Positions 15,566 to 20,908 of a stretch of 28,112 nt of DNA are shown here, in pieces. The notes below the pieces were generated by a model. That model had not been told where the DNA came from, did no database searches, and saw only the letters and a program-made list of their open reading frames with translations. Each line of letters begins with the position of its first letter. Within the stretch, counting starts at the first letter, position 1. This stretch comes from a virus, in the IMG/VR virus record IMGVR_UViG_3300031669_000186, positions 1 through 28,112 of that record, one strand, 5' to 3'. The position numbers and the translations under genes were made by a program.

Positions 15566-16268
15566 TGTCAGCCTTGAGGATGGCCGCCAGTTGGTCGTCG
15601 CTCAGGTCGTCGGCGGACAGGTGAGCCAGCGCCAAGGGGCCGCCGCCGGGTCCGCTGATTTCCTTCCGGTCAATTTGCATACCCAGGTAACGCGAGAGAT
15701 TGAATAATGCAGCGTCCTTGTCCCGCATGTTGACCTTGATGCCGTTACGGGTCTGCTCTGCGCCAGCGTAAAGAGGATGCCGTTTAAGTTTGCGGGTGTC
15801 CGCGACATAGACTTGAGCAACACCGTCGCCGCCGCACTCGGGGCAATCAGGGGAGGGCTCTACTTGCGGGTCGAACCCGAAGCCGCCCATGCCGTCAGGG
15901 GCGGGCTTGCCGCCATCCACGGCCTTGTCGACCGCGACTGCATATTCAGCTTCGGCCCATTGGTATTGGTGCCCGTAGCCATAGCAATGCCTGCAGCAAG
16001 TACGGCGAACGTCGACCAGCTCATTGGGGTCGGCGAAGGCAATTTTACGCCATTCGGCTAACACCATTTCCGGCGTAATGCTAGCAGCGACGGCCACTTC
16101 CTCTTGTCTATCCCTGATCGCGGCCACAATTTCAGGCAATTTAAGTAAATTGTGAGCCGTTTGTCCCGCCCCGTTTTCCGAGTATCCAGCGCGAATGGCG
16201 GCCTGTGTTGCGTTTTCATCGACGCAATACTCGTTCACAAATCGGCGTTGTTTAGGTGTCAGGCTCAT
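15546..16268 (-). CDS. terminase small subunit with zinc-ribbon-like insert
   Basis: This 240-residue DNA-recognition subunit begins MSLTPKQRRFVNEYCVDENATQAAIRAGYSENGAGQ, the clear helix-turn-helix start of the terminase_2 family. After LAEWRKIAFADPNELVD comes an insert with CCRHCYGYGHQYQW and about 45 residues later CPECGGDGVAQVY. These two CxxC pairs look like a zinc ribbon. The C-terminus has NMRDKDAALFNLSRYLGMQ, which in this family contacts the large subunit. Its ATG overlaps the stop of the upstream zinc protein gene, so the three genes are one operon from the promoter at 16673-16700. Confidence 0.9.
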   Translation of the reverse strand: MSLTPKQRRFVNEYCVDENATQAAIRAGYSENGAGQTAHNLLKLPEIVAAIRDRQEEVAVAASITPEMVLAEWRKIAFADPNELVDVRRTCCRHCYGYGHQYQWAEAEYAVAVDKAVDGGKPAPDGMGGFGFDPQVEPSPDCPECGGDGVAQVYVADTRKLKRHPLYAGAEQTRNGIKVNMRDKDAALFNLSRYLGMQIDRKEISGPGGGPLALAHLSADDLSDDQLAAILKADNAPDEA

Positions 16269-16644
16269 GGTTTCGACAGTCTAACCCGTTCAATAAGCCA
16301 CGGCAAGAAACGCATGCGCCGGAAGAAACAAAACGCCATCCGACGTGACCATTGAAGCATGGTCGACCCGTTCGGTAAATCTTCAAGCCTAGCGCCTTGG
16401 CATCATTCCTTGATATTTCCATGTCGGGGAAACTTCGCGCCATGTTAAAGCTGGCCGACGTTCTCCGGTCGACCATGTCTTCCATAAGGACCGCGATAAC
16501 TTCGCGTGACGGCCACACCTTCCCTAGTAATTTGATATATCCGTGGGCAATTCTCGGCACTTTTCGACCGTTCGATTTCCACACAATCAGGTTATTTTTT
16601 AGCGCAAGTATTGCCTTGATGGCGTCTTTCTCATTGGCGTCCAC
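16252..16644 (-). CDS. small protein with C-terminal C-x3-H-x10-C-x2-C domain
   Basis: The GTG start at 16644 is chosen because AAAGGA lies 6-7 bases upstream and the -10 and -35 of a strong promoter occupy the longer frame. This gives 130 residues. The N-terminal part has HGYIKLLGKVWPSREVIAVL (helical). The C-terminal domain reads LGLKIYRTGRPC, then GH, then SGACVSC. Its C96, H100, C111 and C114 have exactly the same spacing as the plus-strand gene at 16971. I recall this type of putative zinc module at the N-terminus of phage endonuclease VII-like and HNH proteins. As the first gene of the terminase operon it may assist packaging, but this is inference. Confidence 0.75.
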   Translation of the reverse strand: MDANEKDAIKAILALKNNLIVWKSNGRKVPRIAHGYIKLLGKVWPSREVIAVLMEDMVDRRTSASFNMARSFPDMEISRNDAKALGLKIYRTGRPCFNGHVGWRFVSSGACVSCRGLLNGLDCRNHEPDT

Positions 16645-16672
16645 GTTCGTTCCTTTGGTATCTAACGCAATC

Positions 16673-16700
16673 ATTATAACTAGGTTCGACCTCAAGTCAA
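16673..16700 (-). promoter_or_regulatory. terminase operon promoter
   Basis: On the minus strand TTGACT (16700-16695), 16 bases, TATAAT (16678-16673). It precedes the GTG start at 16644 by about 29 bases. The tandem TACACCGT repeats directly abut its -35, suggesting activator or replication-protein binding there. Confidence 0.8.
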
Positions 16701-16701
16701 C

Positions 16702-16730
16702 ACGGTGTAACGGTGTATTTACGGGGTGTG
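16702..16730. repeat. tandem ACGGTGTA repeats, iteron-like
   Basis: ACGGTGTA occurs twice head-to-tail (16702-16717) with a degenerate third unit ACGGGGTGTG (16721-16730). Related GGGGTGT and TACACC words recur at 16803-16809 and 16880-16900. They lie in the AT-rich intergenic stretch 16701-16970 that separates divergent operons. Candidate iterons or activator sites. Confidence 0.6.
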
Positions 16731-16816
16731 TAAGCTAACTGCTTGTTTACATTACTTTATATTACTACTTACCTACTCTAACTTTAAAATATAACATCGC
16801 TGTACACCTAATGCTG

Positions 16817-16845
16817 CTTATAGATATAGATTTCTTATCTATAAT
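16817..16845 (+). promoter_or_regulatory. promoter with overlapping inverted repeat for the rightward operon
   Basis: TATAAT at 16840-16845 has a poor -35 (CTTATA, 16817-16822) 17 bases upstream. Nine-base arms TTATAGATA (16818-16826) and TATCTATAA (16836-16844) flank 9 bases and overlap both promoter elements, so a dimeric regulator bound here would block it. It lies about 125 bases before the ATG at 16971. A second possible -35, TTGACA at 16918-16923, lacks a good -10. Confidence 0.5.
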
Positions 16846-16970
16846 AGACGCTAGGTCGTAAAGGACTTGAATGCTGTTGGGGTGTCAGGTACGGGGTGAT
16901 ATTATCTTAAAAAGGCGTTGACAATTAACGTTACTTTAAGGAAACTGGCGGCTTTTGGAGGATATTTACC

Positions 16971-17414
16971 ATGGAAAGAGCCGAAGCGGTAAAACTTGGA
17001 CTTAAGAAGTACAACACGGGTCGACCTTGCAAGCACGGCCACAGCGTTGACCGTTATACCGATAGTGGCGCATGTTCCGCTTGCGTTAAGAACTTGGTCA
17101 CTGTTTCCGCTGGAAATTCGGCCGCCGTCCGGGCCAAAATTGAGCGGGCCACCAAGAAAATTTATTTGTTCTCGCAGCAATCTGGATTTGCCGCGGTAAA
17201 AACAGTGATCGACGGCCTTGTTGCTGCACGCTGCCCGGACCTTCCGGTTGACGTGGTTAATCCGTACCCGTTCGTCGGTAAGCAGGTGTCCCGACTTACC
17301 TATCAAATTTCAGTGCGCGTGCCATTAGAAGACGTCGACGCCGCTTACGCTATGGGTAAAGCCATGCTTGAGCCTGAGCCGGTTACTTTCCCCAAAATCA
17401 AAGAGGTCGGATAA
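16971..17414 (+). CDS. protein with N-terminal C-x3-H-x10-C-x2-C domain
   Basis: This 147-residue protein begins MERAEAVKLGLKKYNTGRPC and carries C20, H24, C35, C38 with the same spacing as the first gene of the divergent terminase operon. After the module comes an Ala/Lys helix (AAVRAKIERATKKIYLFSQQ), then GFAAVKTVIDGLVAARCPDL, ending with a strand-helix pair (YQISVRVPLEDVDAAYAMGKAML). GGAGG precedes the ATG. It overlaps the next gene by one base (TAATG). The C-terminal two-thirds is not recognised. A nucleic-acid-binding role is plausible from the zinc-like module. Confidence 0.75.
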   Translation: MERAEAVKLGLKKYNTGRPCKHGHSVDRYTDSGACSACVKNLVTVSAGNSAAVRAKIERATKKIYLFSQQSGFAAVKTVIDGLVAARCPDLPVDVVNPYPFVGKQVSRLTYQISVRVPLEDVDAAYAMGKAMLEPEPVTFPKIKEVG

Positions 17415-17659
17415 TGCAAAAAGTAACGGGAAGTACCTTTATCGGCGCAAGCCATTTGGCGGAAGTCTTTGCCGGCTTGTCCTTCAATCTTGAGAAAATG
17501 CGGGTCGTACTGCCCGACGGTCGCTTGCTTAATAGGGCGCGGTTCGACGTGTTGTATGGTGGCTACACCTACGTTTTAGACATTAACAACGAGCGCACTA
17601 CGCGGAGCGCCTGGCGGGCCTTTACTGCAAACGAGGCGTACCGACCGCCCATTGTCTAA
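17414..17659 (+). CDS. stand-alone copy of the primase-helicase linker domain
   Basis: This 81-residue protein aligns without gaps to residues 328-403 of the phage's own primase-helicase (22011-22238). About half of 76 positions are identical by eye. Shared motifs are VTG-TFIG, FAG, YGGYT, NE-TTR-AW-AFT and AYR. It has no catalytic motif. Its ATG overlaps the previous stop (TAATG), so it is co-translated with the zinc-module protein. A stand-alone copy of a replication-protein domain could compete for its partner or act as a mini-adaptor. The paralogy is seen in sequence; the role is inference. Confidence 0.85.
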   Translation: MQKVTGSTFIGASHLAEVFAGLSFNLEKMRVVLPDGRLLNRARFDVLYGGYTYVLDINNERTTRSAWRAFTANEAYRPPIV

Positions 17660-17663
17660 GTAG

Positions 17664-17682
17664 CCCTTGGCGGGGATCCGTG
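17664..17682. repeat. 19-bp direct repeat flanking the cassette block (copy 2 at 18791-18809)
   Basis: CCCTTGGCGGGG-A/C-TCCGTG occurs at 17664-17682 and 18791-18809 with one mismatch. Beyond the repeat, both sites share a diverged CTACTT...ACA.TGG.CGG on the minus strand. The two copies bracket the whole block with two minus-strand genes, consistent with insertion or duplication. Confidence 0.8.
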
Positions 17683-17710
17683 CAGCATCTAGGCCGCTTG
17701 TGTGGCCTTC

Positions 17711-17770
17711 ACGCCCTCAAGCCGCCTGGCGCGGCTTTATGCGACAGGCGGCTTGAGCGACGTGTTAGAG
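17711..17770 (-). other. attC-like recombination site / large hairpin
   Basis: Read on the minus strand: CTCTAAC (17770-17764), ACGTCG, CTCAAGCCGCCTG (17757-17745), a 16-base loop, CAGGCGGCTTGAG (17728-17716), GGC, GTGAAGG. The order R''-spacer-L''-hairpin-L'-spacer-R' and the words CAAGCC/GGCTT and RYYYAAC-like CTCTAAC match integron attC architecture. The R' box (GTGAAGG) departs from GTTRRRY. No T run follows on either strand, so it is not a standard intrinsic terminator, though it lies between convergent genes and could still stall polymerase. Confidence 0.45.
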
Positions 17771-17777
17771 GGCGGGA

Positions 17778-18191
17778 TTATTTTGAGGGTTTTTTGATAT
17801 GAGCAGCAGCGCGGCGGATACCAAGGGACAGATCACCATCGCCAAAAGCGCGGAGGGCGTCAGCGCTCTCCTGGTCGATGGTGATATTGGTGCGTTTGAG
17901 GCCGGTTGCGCCGTCCGCAGCCTTGACGCCTTGGCCGCGTCCGGCACCTCCACGACCGGTGCGCACCTCTTCAAGCGCCGCAACAACCTTGCGCTGCTCA
18001 AGCGACCGCAGCACGCCAGCGTTGATCTGGACATAGAGGCTGGTAGCCTCGATAAGCACCAGCGCGCCAGTGTCGCACTCGTCGCGGGTGATGGTTCCAA
18101 TAGCCCGGCTATTGGCCGGGATGGTGTTGGTGTATAGCCGCCACTTACCGCCAAGATCGACGGTAAGGCGGCCACGATTTGTGTGCGTCAT
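17778..18191 (-). CDS. unknown protein with C-terminal ribbon-helix-helix-like tail
   Basis: This 137-residue protein starts at the ATG at 18191 with AAGGAG nine bases upstream. The N-terminal half is strand-rich (GRLTVDLGGKWRLYTNTI, then TGALVLIEATSLYVQINAGVL). A Gly/Arg linker (RTGRGGAGRGQGVKAA) follows. The C-terminal 35 residues read NITIDQESADALRAFGDGDL, then SLGIRRAAAHI. This resembles the short tails found on phage and plasmid regulators, where a strand and two helices form a DNA-binding unit. It is the second gene of the block bounded by attC-like sequences. The regulator suggestion is tentative. Confidence 0.65.
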   Translation of the reverse strand: MTHTNRGRLTVDLGGKWRLYTNTIPANSRAIGTITRDECDTGALVLIEATSLYVQINAGVLRSLEQRKVVAALEEVRTGRGGAGRGQGVKAADGATGLKRTNITIDQESADALRAFGDGDLSLGIRRAAAHIKKPSK

Positions 18192-18203
18192 GGCCGCCGC
18201 TCC

Positions 18204-18473
18204 TTAGTCGATGTAGGTGTTTGCGAGGCGGGCGGCGCGGGCGGCATCCGCAAGACTTTTACGATACCCAACCACTTCCGGGCGGGCTGCGGTCAGGGCG
18301 TTCAGTTGGTCGTCGTAGACCTTGGCTTTTTTCCATGCGCTGGAGCCGGGAAACGCGCCGCCAGAATCGGACATTTCGAAAAGGCTGTTGTAGGCGTCAA
18401 GCAGTTGGTCGAGGGATGCGGTAGCAACATCAATTTCAACTTCGGTGTAGGTTTTTGTCGAGAGGTATTTCAT
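18204..18473 (-). CDS. small helical protein, function unknown
   Basis: This protein has 89 residues from the ATG at 18473 (MKYLSTKTYTEVEIDVATAS); GGAG lies 7 bases upstream, favouring it over a start four codons earlier. It contains LDQLLDAYNSLFEMSDSG and the helix SAWKKAKVYDDQLNALTAARPEV, and ends SLADAARAARLANTYID. It lies 12 bases before the 137-residue gene and shares the promoter at 18539-18566. No family is recognised. Confidence 0.65.
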   Translation of the reverse strand: MKYLSTKTYTEVEIDVATASLDQLLDAYNSLFEMSDSGGAFPGSSAWKKAKVYDDQLNALTAARPEVVGYRKSLADAARAARLANTYID

Positions 18474-18538
18474 GATTTTCTCCAACCCCTGATTACCCGA
18501 GGCGCGGTAGGTTTGCGTTTGTGCATCCCATGTATTGA

Positions 18539-18566
18539 ATTATACACACAAAACAAAATAAAGCAA
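18539..18566 (-). promoter_or_regulatory. promoter of the two-gene block
   Basis: On the minus strand TTGCTT (18566-18561), 16 bases, TATAAT (18544-18539). The surrounding DNA is AT-rich compared with its neighbours. It lies inside the attC-bounded block, 40 bases inward of the GTTAGAG boundary, so the block carries its own promoter. Confidence 0.7.
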
Positions 18567-18605
18567 GAACTTTTTACAAATATTTCCGAGGGCGCAGAAC
18601 AAGCC

Positions 18606-18640
18606 CTCTAACGCAGGTCAGGTCGAGCGCCGGGTTATGC
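18606..18640 (-). other. cassette boundary with truncated attC-like sequence
   Basis: On the minus strand GCATAAC (18640-18634), CCGGC, GCTCGACC, TGACCTGC, GTTAGAG (18612-18606). This resembles the R'' and L'' half of an attC joined directly to an R'-like GTTAGAG with no returning stem. The GTTAGAG is the exact complement of the CTCTAAC at the far end of the block (17770-17764), as expected for a cassette reading from 18612 to 17764. Confidence 0.4.
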
Positions 18641-18882
18641 GGCGCGAGACTACGGAGAAAGAAACGATAGACCAACTGACAAAGAGCGAGCGCAAGCAGA
18701 TTGCCGAAATACTCGACCGAAGGGCCAACGAGATTGCAGGATTCAGCGGCCATTATTCGCCCGCCAATGTCCTTCAAGTAGCCGCGGGATCCCTTGGCGG
18801 GGCTCCGTGTGGCCGCCAATGTCAAAGGTGCGTGTCGAAGCCGGTTTGCTCAGTGAAGAGGGCTGCCAGGCGGTCGCCGTAG
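18637..18882 (+). pseudogene. truncated phage gene fragment
   Basis: The open frame starts in the GTTATGC of the attC-like boundary. It reads LTKSERKQIAEILDRRANEIAGF, a strongly coding-like segment similar to small phage proteins I recall with 'ERRQIA..LERRANEIA'. After FSGHYSPAN the similarity ends at a copy of the ParB-like gene's 3' end. The frame then enters the pentapeptide gene antisense. No ribosome site is present. It is probably a remnant broken by recombination; it could be chance. Confidence 0.35.
18747..18780. repeat. degenerate copy of the ParB-like gene 3' end (source at 19770-19803)
   Basis: CGGCCATTATTCGCCCGCC is identical at 18747-18765 and 19785-19803, followed in both by a near-identical CTTCAAG. 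At 19785-19803 it covers the ParB-like stop codon and the start of the small membrane protein. The copy at 18747 has no gene attached. Confidence 0.8.
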
Positions 18883-19586
18883 ATCATTTCAAATTCCCCG
18901 CGTTCGGTCACAGTAGCCGGCCACGCGGCGTAATGGGCTTCCACTAGCACCAGGGCGGCCCGGTATTCGATCGCGTGGACGTTGTCGCCATGTTCCCCTT
19001 GGAGCTTGTCCCGGAACGCTTCCACGGTGCCAAAGAAGCGGCCAGCGCGAAGGAATACGCCCTTTTCCGTGAGGAACGCCGCTAGAACGTCTTGCCGCGA
19101 ACCAATTGGACCGACCGCGAAATACGGACGGTCGCCCGTCAGTTTACCCGCGTCCCCAAGGTTCGCGCTGCGAAGGTTCGCGTCCCCAAGGTTCGCGCTG
19201 CGAAGGTTCGCGTCCCCAAGGTTCGCGCTGCGAAGGTCCGCGCCGTAAAGGTTCGCGTCCCCAAGGTCCGCGCCGTAAAGGTTCGCGCTGCGAAGGTTCG
19301 CGTCCCCAAGGTTCGCGCTGCGAAGGTCCGCGCTGCGAAGGTCCGCGCAGCGAAGGTCCGCGCCGTAAAGGTCCGCGTCCCCAAGGTCCGCGCTGCGAAG
19401 GTTCGCGCTGCGAAGGTCCGCGCAGCGAAGGTTCGCGCAGCGAAGGTCCGCGCAGCGAAGGTTCGCGCAGCGAAGGTCCGCTTTCGCGTTTATCGCGGCG
19501 GCCAACGTAATTGCGACGCTGTTGTCTTCGCACTCGTGGCTAAAAAGCACTTCAAGCGAAAAACGACTTTTAATTTCAATCTTCAT
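18822..19586 (-). CDS. pentapeptide-repeat protein
   Basis: This protein has 254 residues from the ATG at 19586 (MKIEIKSRFSLEVLF). GGAGAGG lies eight bases upstream, and earlier in-frame codons would fall in the promoter. Residues 36-145 are 22 uninterrupted A(D/N)LXX pentapeptides using only RC, RS, GD and YG as variable pairs, so a right-handed quadrilateral beta-helix is expected. The C-terminal 110 residues contain GSRQDVLAAFLTEKGVFLRAG and ALVLVEAHYAAW, a domain often attached to such repeats in phages. Pentapeptide proteins can mimic DNA (Qnr-type) or act as scaffolds; which applies is unknown. It has its own operator-bearing promoter. Confidence 0.88.
   Translation of the reverse strand: MKIEIKSRFSLEVLFSHECEDNSVAITLAAAINAKADLRCANLRCADLRCANLRCADLRSANLRSADLGDADLYGADLRCADLRSADLRSANLGDANLRSANLYGADLGDANLYGADLRSANLGDANLRSANLGDANLRSANLGDAGKLTGDRPYFAVGPIGSRQDVLAAFLTEKGVFLRAGRFFGTVEAFRDKLQGEHGDNVHAIEYRAALVLVEAHYAAWPATVTERGEFEMIYGDRLAALFTEQTGFDTHL
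19152..19481 (-). repeat. 22 x 15-bp tandem array encoding pentapeptides
   Basis: Twenty-two 15-bp units (minus strand GCGAACCTTCGCAGC and three close variants) without interruption. The homogeneity at synonymous sites indicates recent expansion or gene conversion and makes the array length prone to change. Confidence 0.95.
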
Positions 19587-19628
19587 TTTATGTACCTCTC
19601 CAGGTGAATTAAGGATGCTACGGGACGA

Positions 19629-19657
19629 ACTATAGATAAATAATTTACCTATGTCGA
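19629..19657 (-). promoter_or_regulatory. promoter with palindromic operator in spacer (site 2)
   Basis: On the minus strand TCGACA (19657-19652), 17 bases, TATAGT (19634-19629). Palindrome at 19632-19652 with half-sites ATAGGTAAAT and ATTTATCTAT. It drives the pentapeptide gene; the ribosome site is about 25 bases downstream of the expected start point. Confidence 0.8.
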
Positions 19658-19665
19658 CGACTATT

Positions 19666-19791
19666 TTATTTCTCGACTTCAACCTTGATGCCCCAGCGGA
19701 AAACCGCGGCATACAGGGCGCCGGCCGCCAATAAAAGCGGCTTTGTCCACCAGCGGAATTTAACGCGCACGGTAATGGAAAGTTCGGCCAT
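19666..19791 (-). CDS. small membrane protein
   Basis: This 41-residue protein starts at an ATG overlapping the ParB-like stop (TAATG). It reads MAELSITVRVKFRWWTKPLL, then LAAGALYAAVFRWG, and ends IKVEVEK. There is one clear transmembrane segment (about 17-31) flanked by basic and aromatic residues. Small proteins with the same 'V.V..K..WW.KP' opening occur in many phages of Proteobacteria. It is translationally coupled to the ParB-like gene. The function is unknown. Confidence 0.75.
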   Translation of the reverse strand: MAELSITVRVKFRWWTKPLLLAAGALYAAVFRWGIKVEVEK

Positions 19792-20642
19792 TATTCGCCC
19801 GCCGGCATCTTCAAGCCGCCCAACAGTTCGACCAGTTCCTTGCGGAGTTTGGTGGACAAGTGGCCGAAGCCGGGGTCGTCCAACAGTTTGGTCAACGTGT
19901 TGTGCATGGGCTCCGCGGCCTTACGTAGTGCCTTTTTGAATTCGGCTTGCGGCATATGCTTGGCGGTAACGCGGCCGGTCCCCGACTTGACCATGGCGGC
20001 CAGCAACACATCGCCCGCCTTGTCCCCGTGCTTCTTGATGGCTTCAATAGCCGTCGTGGCCGATATGACCGACCCCACTACCATGCGGCGGACGGCCAGC
20101 GACGCCGATGCCAGGGACAGCAGCCCGTCGACGTACTGTGCCGTCGAGTAGCCCAGGCGGCGGGCGATCTCTTTGGAGTCCCAGCCGAAGGCGGCCAGGC
20201 GCTTGCAAACGACGGCTTGCTCATAGGTGGACAGGGGTTCGCCTTCGTTGCCCACAACGAGGTCGACGGTAAGGTCTTCCATGCTGGTGCCGCGGGGCTT
20301 GATTACCACGGGCACGGCGGGCACTTCCACGCCTTCCGAAAGGGCCAGCAATACCGCTTCATGCCGGCAGTGCCCGCCCGTGACGTAGATAACTTCCGTG
20401 CCGTCTTCCAGGGCCACGAAGCCGGTCAACGGCTTGTCCTTGTAATAGCCGTTTGCCTTGATGCTGTCAGCAATCCAGCGCACGCGGCCGGTGTACACCA
20501 CGTTCTTGATGCGGGCGTTAAAGCCGTCAAGGATGCGGAGCCGGGTCGGTTCCACTTGCCACAGGTCAGCACTCACGGCGCCGACGGCCTTCATGGCGGC
20601 CTTTGTGTTGCCGGGGGTTAATTCGCGGGTAAAGTCTTCCAT
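19791..20642 (-). CDS. ParB/Spo0J-like protein
   Basis: This 283-residue protein has a ParB-type N-terminal nuclease/CTPase-like domain (about 25-130). It shows RWIADSIKANGYYKDKPLTG (box I region) and VTGGHCRHEAVLLAL (box II, 88-102). A helix-turn-helix segment follows (SKEIARRLGYSTAQYVDGLL, about 156-175). The C-terminal helical part (HMPQAEFKKALRKAAEPMHN) is not recognised. No ParA is present, so a regulatory or DNA-organising role is more likely than partition. GGAGAGG lies close upstream of the ATG at 20642, similar to the pentapeptide leader. It is driven from the operator-bearing promoter at 20688-20716. Confidence 0.8.
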   Translation of the reverse strand: MEDFTRELTPGNTKAAMKAVGAVSADLWQVEPTRLRILDGFNARIKNVVYTGRVRWIADSIKANGYYKDKPLTGFVALEDGTEVIYVTGGHCRHEAVLLALSEGVEVPAVPVVIKPRGTSMEDLTVDLVVGNEGEPLSTYEQAVVCKRLAAFGWDSKEIARRLGYSTAQYVDGLLSLASASLAVRRMVVGSVISATTAIEAIKKHGDKAGDVLLAAMVKSGTGRVTAKHMPQAEFKKALRKAAEPMHNTLTKLLDDPGFGHLSTKLRKELVELLGGLKMPAGE

Positions 20643-20665
20643 TTGTCCACCTCTCCAAGTGATAG

Positions 20666-20908
20666 TTAAAAAGCAAATTCCGCTTGCATCTTAGGTAAAT
20701 AATTCACCTGTGTCAACGGGAAACAACGGTTATATTCTTCAAGGCAGTCGTCGCAAATCGGCTGGCCGCTCTTCGTTTCGTGGGGCTTCGACCGTATGAT
20801 TTTTGGCCGCAAGTCAAATGGGTATGGGGTTGGCGCTGTTGCATTACTCCGGCTCCTACGCGTGGACGGGTGCCAGGGGGAACGGCACGCGGCTATGATT
20901 GTTGGCAT
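20666..20908 (-). CDS. small CxxC protein overlapping the primase 3' end
   Basis: The coding-like part reads DLRPKIIRSKPHETKSGQPI, then CDDCLEEYNRCFPL and ends MQAEFAF. The cysteine pair CDDC and a third Cys suggest a small metal site. The start is uncertain: the ATG at 20908 gives 80 residues but overlaps the primase-helicase by 53 bases and has only a weak AAGG; no other good start is in frame. The promoter for the ParB-like operon is inside its last 17 codons. Unknown function. Confidence 0.5.
   Translation of the reverse strand: MPTIIAACRSPWHPSTRRSRSNATAPTPYPFDLRPKIIRSKPHETKSGQPICDDCLEEYNRCFPLTQVNYLPKMQAEFAF
20688..20716 (-). promoter_or_regulatory. promoter with palindromic operator in spacer (site 3)
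   Basis: On the minus strand TTGACA (20716-20711), 17 bases, TAAGAT (20693-20688). The spacer carries the half-sites AGGTGAAT and ATTTACCT. The promoter lies inside the 3' end of the 80-residue gene upstream and drives the ParB-like operon. Confidence 0.8.

Noticed and set aside
18574-18825. 83-codon minus-strand ORF
   Set aside because: It runs antisense through the broken fragment and the attC-like boundary; the protein sequence has no coding-like pattern and no ribosome site.
19152-19481. CRISPR array
   Set aside because: The 15-bp repeats are contiguous with no spacers and encode pentapeptides in frame.
19092-19607. Plus-strand repeat proteins (for example 171 codons of KVRA repeats)
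   Set aside because: They are antisense readings of the pentapeptide array and simply mirror its periodicity.
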